From CAZRCZ01 sp964598765 (GTDB lineage Bacteria > Sumerlaeota > Sumerlaeia > MVZB01 > JAJFLK01), in NCBI GenBank assembly GCA_964598765.1, contig CAZRCZ010000041.1, positions 1 to 8,864 of the forward strand: a stretch of 8,864 nt of DNA. Reading direction: 5' to 3'. Numbering within the stretch: the first letter of the stretch is position 1; each line of letters starts with the position of its first letter. Positions 5,667 through 8,864 of this stretch are shown one piece after another. Below the pieces are notes generated by a model that was not told where the DNA came from, made no database searches, and worked only from the letters and a program-made list of their open reading frames with translations. Both the position numbers and the translations under genes were made by a program.

Positions 5667-6290
5667 ATGACGGGAGAGATCATTGTTTCGGGGGAGAACG
5701 AGGAAGAGGCCGTGGCCGAGGCGCTTAAGCGGCTTCAGGTCGAGCGGGAGGCCATGGAGTATGAAGTGCGCTCCGAGAGCGACGGGGAATTGCTCCCGGG
5801 CGCGAAACCGGAGATCGAAGTCCGCGCGTGGATTCGCCCCGAATACATCGGCGAGCAGGCCGAGCGCCGAATCCGCGACCTCCTCGATTTGATGAAAATT
5901 GACGCCGAGGTCCACATGTCGGTCAAGGGACGGATCGTTCATCTGGACATCGAGGCGGACGAATCATCCTCGATCCTGATCGGGCGCGACGGACAAAATC
6001 TCGAAGCCCTCCAGTATCTCATCAACCGAATGGTTCTTCGCGTCGGGCGCGAGGCGCCGATGATTCTCTTGGACGTCGAGGATTACCGCAAACGCCAATA
6101 CCGCGACTTGGAGCGGCTGGTCGAGCGGGCCGTCAAGCGGGCGCGCGAGACGGGCAATGAAATTGAACTCGACCCGATGCCCTCTTCGGATCGAAAATAC
6201 CTGCATCACTATTTGACGCAGTTCGACGGCGTCAAGACTTTCAGCCGGGGGGAGGAGCCGGAACGGTATCTGGTCATCATCGCGGACTAA
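5667..6290 (+). CDS. jag: Jag/KhpB (SpoIIIJ-associated) RNA-binding protein
   Basis: Jag/KhpB is a cytosolic RNA-binding protein encoded beside yidC in many bacteria. It binds many transcripts and, in Gram-positives, acts with KhpA in cell-division control. Its job here is inferred from family. The 207 residues show three domains in order. A Jag_N domain (about 1-52) opens EIIVSGENEEEAVAEALKRL. A KH domain (about 64-135) has the GxxG loop G106-R-D-G109. An R3H domain (about 140-205) has R176-KYL-H180 within MPSSDRKYLHHYL. Length matches B. subtilis Jag (208). ATG 5667 is preferred, with a GGAAGGGG site just upstream. ATG 5634, in frame and preceded by GAGGG, would add 11 residues. It starts 75 bp after yidC and is probably co-transcribed. 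Palindromic repeats follow the stop. Confidence 0.94.
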   Translation: MTGEIIVSGENEEEAVAEALKRLQVEREAMEYEVRSESDGELLPGAKPEIEVRAWIRPEYIGEQAERRIRDLLDLMKIDAEVHMSVKGRIVHLDIEADESSSILIGRDGQNLEALQYLINRMVLRVGREAPMILLDVEDYRKRQYRDLERLVERAVKRARETGNEIELDPMPSSDRKYLHHYLTQFDGVKTFSRGEEPERYLVIIAD

Positions 6291-6305
6291 AAACGATCTC
6301 ATCAC

Positions 6306-6362
6306 CAACCCCGAAGGGGTTGAATTTGAATAGCCGGGGGTTACGCGGAGCGGAACCCCCGG
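6306..6362. repeat. Two adjacent palindromes after jag
   Basis: CAACCCC (6306-6312) pairs with GGGGTTG (6316-6322) over GAA. CCGGGGGTT (6334-6342) pairs with AACCCCCGG (6354-6362) over ACGCGGAGCGG. Both stems are perfect. The second loop shares CGGAGCG with the hairpin at 2350-2384. They sit 15 nt after the jag stop and might slow or end transcription, but no U-run follows. Confidence 0.65.
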
Positions 6363-6380
6363 ATGAGCTAAGTCCTTCTC

Positions 6381-6414
6381 CTACTCATTCTCATTCTCAT
6401 GTAAGAATGAGTAG
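6381..6414. repeat. CATTCT short tandem repeat forming an 11-bp inverted repeat
   Basis: CTACTCATTCT (6381-6391) is the exact reverse complement of AGAATGAGTAG (6404-6414). The interior holds two and a half CATTCT units (6386-6400). It lies about 50 bp before hisA. A weak promoter reading, TTCTCA (6388-6393), 18 bp, TAGAAT (6412-6417), overlaps it, so the structure could affect hisA expression. That is inference only. Confidence 0.5.
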
Positions 6415-6462
6415 AATGGAATTCGGACCGCGCTGAAAAGAGCCGAGCGGAATTTCGATAGT

Positions 6463-7197
6463 ATGCCCAAACCCTTCATACCCATACCCGCCATTGACCT
6501 TATGGGAGGCCAAGTGATCCGGCTCAAGCGGGGCGAAGCGGGAGAGAAAACCGTTTATTCCGGCGATCCCCCTCTGGTCGCCATGCGTTTCGAGGAAGCC
6601 GGAGCCAAGCGGATTCACGTCGTTGATCTGGACGGCGCGTTCGAGGGTAGGCCCCGGAATTGGGAGGCGCTCGCCCACATCCGGCTCGCCGTCCGCGGCG
6701 AAATCGAGGTCGGCGGCGGCCTTCGCACCGAAGAAGACGTCGAAACCATCTTCGACATGGGGTTTAACTACGCCGTCCTCGGAACCAGCGCGTTGAGCCA
6801 CCGCGATTTGATTTGCAAATTGGTCGAGCGCTACGACGAGCGTATCATCATCGGCGTGGATTCCAAAAACGGCAAAATCGCGGTCAAGGGTTGGGTCGAA
6901 ACCACCGACGCGACCCCCGCCGATTTCGCGCGCGAACTTCAAAAAATCGGCGTCTCGACGATCATTGCCACCGACATCGCCGCCGACGGCATGATGGGCG
7001 GCCCCAACTTGGAGCATCTGAAAACGCTCGCCGATTCGACCGCGATGGAGCTGATCGCCTCGGGAGGCGTCCGCGACTTGACCGATCTCAAGGCGGTGCA
7101 CGATCTCGGATGTCCCAACATCATCGGCGCGATCGTAGGGCGCGCGCTTTACGAGAAAAAACTAGACGTCCGCGACGCCGCTCAGGCGTTTGCCTGA
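6463..7197 (+). CDS. hisA: ProFAR isomerase (HisA)
   Basis: HisA catalyses the Amadori rearrangement of ProFAR to PRFAR, the fourth step of histidine synthesis, in the cytosol. The 244 residues form a complete (beta/alpha)8 barrel of usual length. The two catalytic aspartates are D12 (PAIDLMGG) and D133 (IIGVDSKNGK). The phosphate-binding parts of the two half-barrels are visible: EVGGGLRTEED (82-92), LGTSAL (106-111), ATDIAADGMMGG (169-180), ASGGVRDL (199-206) and IVGRALY (224-230). WVETTD (144-149) belongs to the active-site loop. The upstream ribosome binding site is weak (GAGCGG, 12 nt away). No other his gene is in the window, so the pathway is scattered or the operon is broken up in this genome. 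The ABC ATPase begins 3 bp after its stop. Identification against the related HisF is secure from the PAIDLMGG start. Confidence 0.96.
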   Translation: MPKPFIPIPAIDLMGGQVIRLKRGEAGEKTVYSGDPPLVAMRFEEAGAKRIHVVDLDGAFEGRPRNWEALAHIRLAVRGEIEVGGGLRTEEDVETIFDMGFNYAVLGTSALSHRDLICKLVERYDERIIIGVDSKNGKIAVKGWVETTDATPADFARELQKIGVSTIIATDIAADGMMGGPNLEHLKTLADSTAMELIASGGVRDLTDLKAVHDLGCPNIIGAIVGRALYEKKLDVRDAAQAFA

Positions 7198-7200
7198 TTC

Positions 7201-8232
7201 ATGTCCTCCTCCAAGGTTCAAGCGACTCCCGAATCTCCCTCCGCCGAATCGTCCCGCCGCGCCGGTTCGCCACCACTTCTTCGCGCTTCCAACGTCGTCA
7301 AACATTTTGAAACTTCCAAAGGCTGGCTGGGAGGGAAAGGCCCGGCGGTCAAGGCCGTGGACGGCATATCGTTAGAAATTTTTCCGGGCGAAACGCTCGG
7401 TCTGGTCGGCGAAAGCGGATGCGGCAAGACGACGCTCGGACGGGTGATCGTCCGCCTCATTCCGGCGACGGAGGGAGAGGTTCATCTGGAAGACTCCCCC
7501 GATTTGTTGAAATTAAGCGCGCGCCGGATGCTTCCCTATCGCCGCAAACTTCAGATGATTTTTCAGGACCCTTATTCCTCGCTCAATCCGCGCATGACGA
7601 TCGGCTCGACGGTCGCGGAGCCGCTAAAGATTCACAATCTCGCCGGCGGACGACGCGCCGAGCGCGTTGCTGAACTTCTGCAGGCGGTCGGTCTTCCCGC
7701 CGACGCCGCCGGGCGCTATCCGCATGAGTTCAGCGGCGGGCAAAGACAGAGGGTCGGCATCGCGCGCGCGTTGGCGGTCGAGCCGAAGGTCATCATCGCC
7801 GACGAGCCGGTCTCCGCGCTCGACGTTTCGATTCAGGCGCAGATCATCAATTTGCTTCAGGATTTGCAGGCGAAATTCGGTCTGACGTTCCTTTTCATCG
7901 CGCACGACTTGAGCGTCGTCGGCCACATGAGCCACCGCGTCGCGGTGATGTATCTGGGCAAGATGGTGGAGATCGGTCCGCGCGAAAAAATCTTCGGCGC
8001 GCCGCTCCATCCCTACACCGAAGCCTTGCTTCAATCGGTCCCGAAAATGGACCCCGACTCCGGACGGAAAAAAATCGTGCTGGAAGGGGATGTTCCCAGC
8101 CCGATCAGTCCGCCGTCCGGTTGCCCCTTCCATCCCCGATGCCCCAAAGCCATGTCCCACTGCGCGACGACGGTCCCGCAATTCAAGGAACACCGCCCGG
8201 GGCAGTGGGCGTCATGTTTGCTGTATGAGTAA
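7201..8232 (+). CDS. Oligopeptide/dipeptide ABC transporter ATP-binding protein, OppF/DppF type
   Basis: This cytosolic ATPase subunit would drive import of peptides or related solutes through a membrane permease. In its 343 residues I see a low-complexity N-terminus (1-25) and ABC domain motifs: Walker A GESGCGKT (70-77), Q-loop Q122, signature SGGQRQR (178-184), Walker B VIIADE (197-202) and H-loop H235. The C-terminal oligo_HPY region includes LHPYTEALLQSVP (269-281) and four cysteines, C308, C314, C321 and C339. In a structurally studied DppD relative such cysteines bind a 4Fe-4S cluster, so one is plausible here. SSLNPRM and the single ABC domain favour the F-type subunit. No OppA, B, C or D gene is next to it, so its partners lie elsewhere or the substrate is different. 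ATG 7201 follows hisA by 3 bp with no Shine-Dalgarno of its own, suggesting coupling. Confidence 0.93.
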   Translation: MSSSKVQATPESPSAESSRRAGSPPLLRASNVVKHFETSKGWLGGKGPAVKAVDGISLEIFPGETLGLVGESGCGKTTLGRVIVRLIPATEGEVHLEDSPDLLKLSARRMLPYRRKLQMIFQDPYSSLNPRMTIGSTVAEPLKIHNLAGGRRAERVAELLQAVGLPADAAGRYPHEFSGGQRQRVGIARALAVEPKVIIADEPVSALDVSIQAQIINLLQDLQAKFGLTFLFIAHDLSVVGHMSHRVAVMYLGKMVEIGPREKIFGAPLHPYTEALLQSVPKMDPDSGRKKIVLEGDVPSPISPPSGCPFHPRCPKAMSHCATTVPQFKEHRPGQWASCLLYE

Positions 8233-8237
8233 ATCCG

Positions 8238-8339
8238 GTGGCGGTCTTCTTCGCGAGGCTTTCGATGGTGATCCTGCTGGTCTTGCTCAACACGAAAAAG
8301 GAATCGCCGGAAAGCCTTGAGGTGAGTCCGTCGCATTGA
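8238..8339 (+). CDS. Possible tiny hydrophobic peptide (doubtful)
   Basis: From GTG 8238 (or ATG 8265) a 33-codon frame reads VAVFFARLSMVILLVLLNTK and then ESPESLEVSPSH. It has one possible membrane segment followed by a charged tail. It begins 6 bp after the ABC gene stop. There is no convincing ribosome binding site and no family I recognise. An overlapping frame from ATG 8225 gives a 31-residue hydrophilic peptide instead. It could be chance, or the remnant of a larger gene. Confidence 0.2.
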   Translation: MAVFFARLSMVILLVLLNTKKESPESLEVSPSH

Positions 8340-8392
8340 GAAATCGCCGCTTAAAGCGTGGGTGAAAACGGTTTTGCGCGCCTCCCCCAAAC

Positions 8393-8416
8393 CCCTCTCC
8401 CTTCCAAGGGAGAGGG
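8393..8416. repeat. Strong palindrome of the CCCTCTCCC...GGGAGAGGG type
   Basis: CCCTCTCCCTT (8393-8403) pairs perfectly with AAGGGAGAGGG (8406-8416) with a 2-nt CC gap, which in practice is a tetraloop. Flanking CCTCCCCC on the left and TAGGGTGAGGG on the right may extend it imperfectly. It resembles a very widespread intergenic repeat. It lies downstream of the ABC gene and may act as a transcription end, but no U-tract follows. The rest of 8340-8530 holds one more weak hairpin, CCCAGCCT/AGGTTGGG at 8494-8513, and no gene. Confidence 0.65.
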
Positions 8417-8534
8417 TAGGGTGAGGGTTTTCCAAGAGTATGTCCAAAAAGTCGCCTGTTCCTCGCCTCCCGCGAACGGACGCGGTGAAATAGCCCAGCC
8501 TGTGAAGGTTGGGATTTCGGACTACATCTCAATG

Positions 8535-8564
8535 TTGCTTCAAGAGGATACGAGCGTCTATAAT
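8535..8564 (+). promoter_or_regulatory. Promoter of the DUF4160 gene, probably leaderless
   Basis: A perfect TATAAT at 8559-8564 has TTGCTT (8535-8540) 18 bp upstream. The expected transcription start, 6-8 nt after the -10, falls on or next to the ATG at 8571. No Shine-Dalgarno sequence precedes that ATG, so a leaderless mRNA is likely. Confidence 0.5.
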
Positions 8565-8570
8565 TCACGC

Positions 8571-8807
8571 ATGCCCCGGATTTTCGAGAGGGGCGGCTAC
8601 TTGTTTTTCTTCTAAAGCAACGAGCATCCTCCAATTCATGTTCACGTGCGGCATGGGGGTGGCGAAGCGGTCTTCAACCTCGATACGGTCGTCGAGCTTC
8701 GGGAATCCCACGGATTGAAGGTTCGTGAACTGGCCAAAGCCGAAGATTTGGTCCGGGAGAACCAACACCTCATACGGGAGAAATGGCATGAATATCTTGG
8801 CGGATGA
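8571..8807 (+). pseudogene. DUF4160-family gene interrupted by an in-frame TAA
   Basis: The frame reads MPRIFERGGYLFFF, then TAA at 8613-8615, then SNEHPPIHVHVRHGGGEAVF and a tail of AEDLVRENQHLIREKWHEYL. These are the hallmarks of DUF4160 proteins (about 80 residues), a family of unknown function, often found next to a DUF2442 gene and sometimes suggested to be toxin-antitoxin-like. The stop falls where family members usually have Tyr (FFFYSNE), so a single base change from TAC or TAT explains it. Everything else over 78 codons is intact, with no frameshift. It is therefore a recent pseudogene, a strain variant or a sequencing error. Restart inside the gene is unlikely to give a working product because the N-terminal MPRIF-GGY motif would be lost. 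A good promoter precedes it. Confidence 0.85.
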
Positions 8808-8823
8808 GGCTGTCCCGTCCTGA
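8788..8823 (+). pseudogene. Possible remnant start of a DUF2442 partner gene
   Basis: ATG 8788 lies inside the end of the DUF4160 frame and opens MNILADEAVPS before TGA at 8821-8823. DUF2442 genes often follow DUF4160 genes closely and can begin with a similar short lead. After the eighth codon the sequence changes to something like an insertion-sequence end, so the gene may be cut there. With only 11 codons this is a contextual guess, and chance is possible. Confidence 0.25.
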
Positions 8824-8864
8824 AATAGGTTGACGAAAAGAGGGCGAAAAAACCAGGGGTACCG
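8811..8864. mobile_element. Possible end of an insertion sequence running off the window
   Basis: TGTCCCGTCCTGAAATAGGT followed by TGACG resembles terminal sequences of some insertion sequences (start TG, then CTGAAATAGGTTGAC). No transposase codons are visible in the 54 bp left, and the family cannot be named. The basis is resemblance from memory only. Confidence 0.3.

Noticed and set aside
8031..8447. Minus-strand open frame across the ABC gene end and following gap
   Set aside because: It is mostly antisense to the ABC gene C-terminus and passes through a palindrome. No family features are seen.

Overview
The window carries a conserved bacterial housekeeping block. The order rpmH-rnpA-yidD-yidC-jag (ribosomal protein L34, RNase P protein, membrane-insertion factors, RNA-binding protein Jag/KhpB) is the cluster usually found beside the replication origin. 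It is flanked by serA on the opposite strand and by hisA plus an OppF-type ABC ATPase downstream. No dnaA or gyrase gene is visible, so a nearby origin is not supported by this window. Moderately high GC, many small palindromic repeats between genes and long-form serA fit an uncultured, PVC-like bacterium (Verrucomicrobiota would be my first guess). No marker here settles the taxonomy.

Layout. 1-298 (minus): 5' part of a probable secreted protein gene that runs off the left edge. 290-394: imperfect inverted repeat. 496-2106 (minus): serA. 2107-2588: no gene; a series of inverted repeats, then a likely rpmH promoter and a foldable leader. 2589-3600: rpmH, rnpA and yidD, joined by two ATGA stop/start overlaps. 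3451-3572: a 122-bp repeat with terminal inverted repeats that forms the tail of yidD. 3589-3620: a hexanucleotide tract that contains the yidD stop codon. 3633-5591: yidC. 5667-6290: jag. 6291-6462: palindromic repeats. 6463-8232: hisA and the ABC ATPase, 3 bp apart. 8233-8570: palindromes and at most a tiny ORF. 8571-8807: a DUF4160 gene broken by one in-frame TAA. 8811-8864: possible end of an insertion sequence.

How the genes fit. L34, RnpA, YidD, YidC and Jag serve ribosome assembly, tRNA maturation and membrane-protein insertion, and are probably co-transcribed from the promoter near 2478. SerA (serine) and HisA (histidine) are amino-acid biosynthesis enzymes. The ABC ATPase would energise peptide or similar uptake but has no permease genes beside it.

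Most of the window is ordinary. I do not see a new multi-gene system. The points most worth a second look are the repeat-derived YidD tail, the hexamer tract holding its stop codon, the rpmH leader fold, and the decayed DUF4160 locus at the right end.
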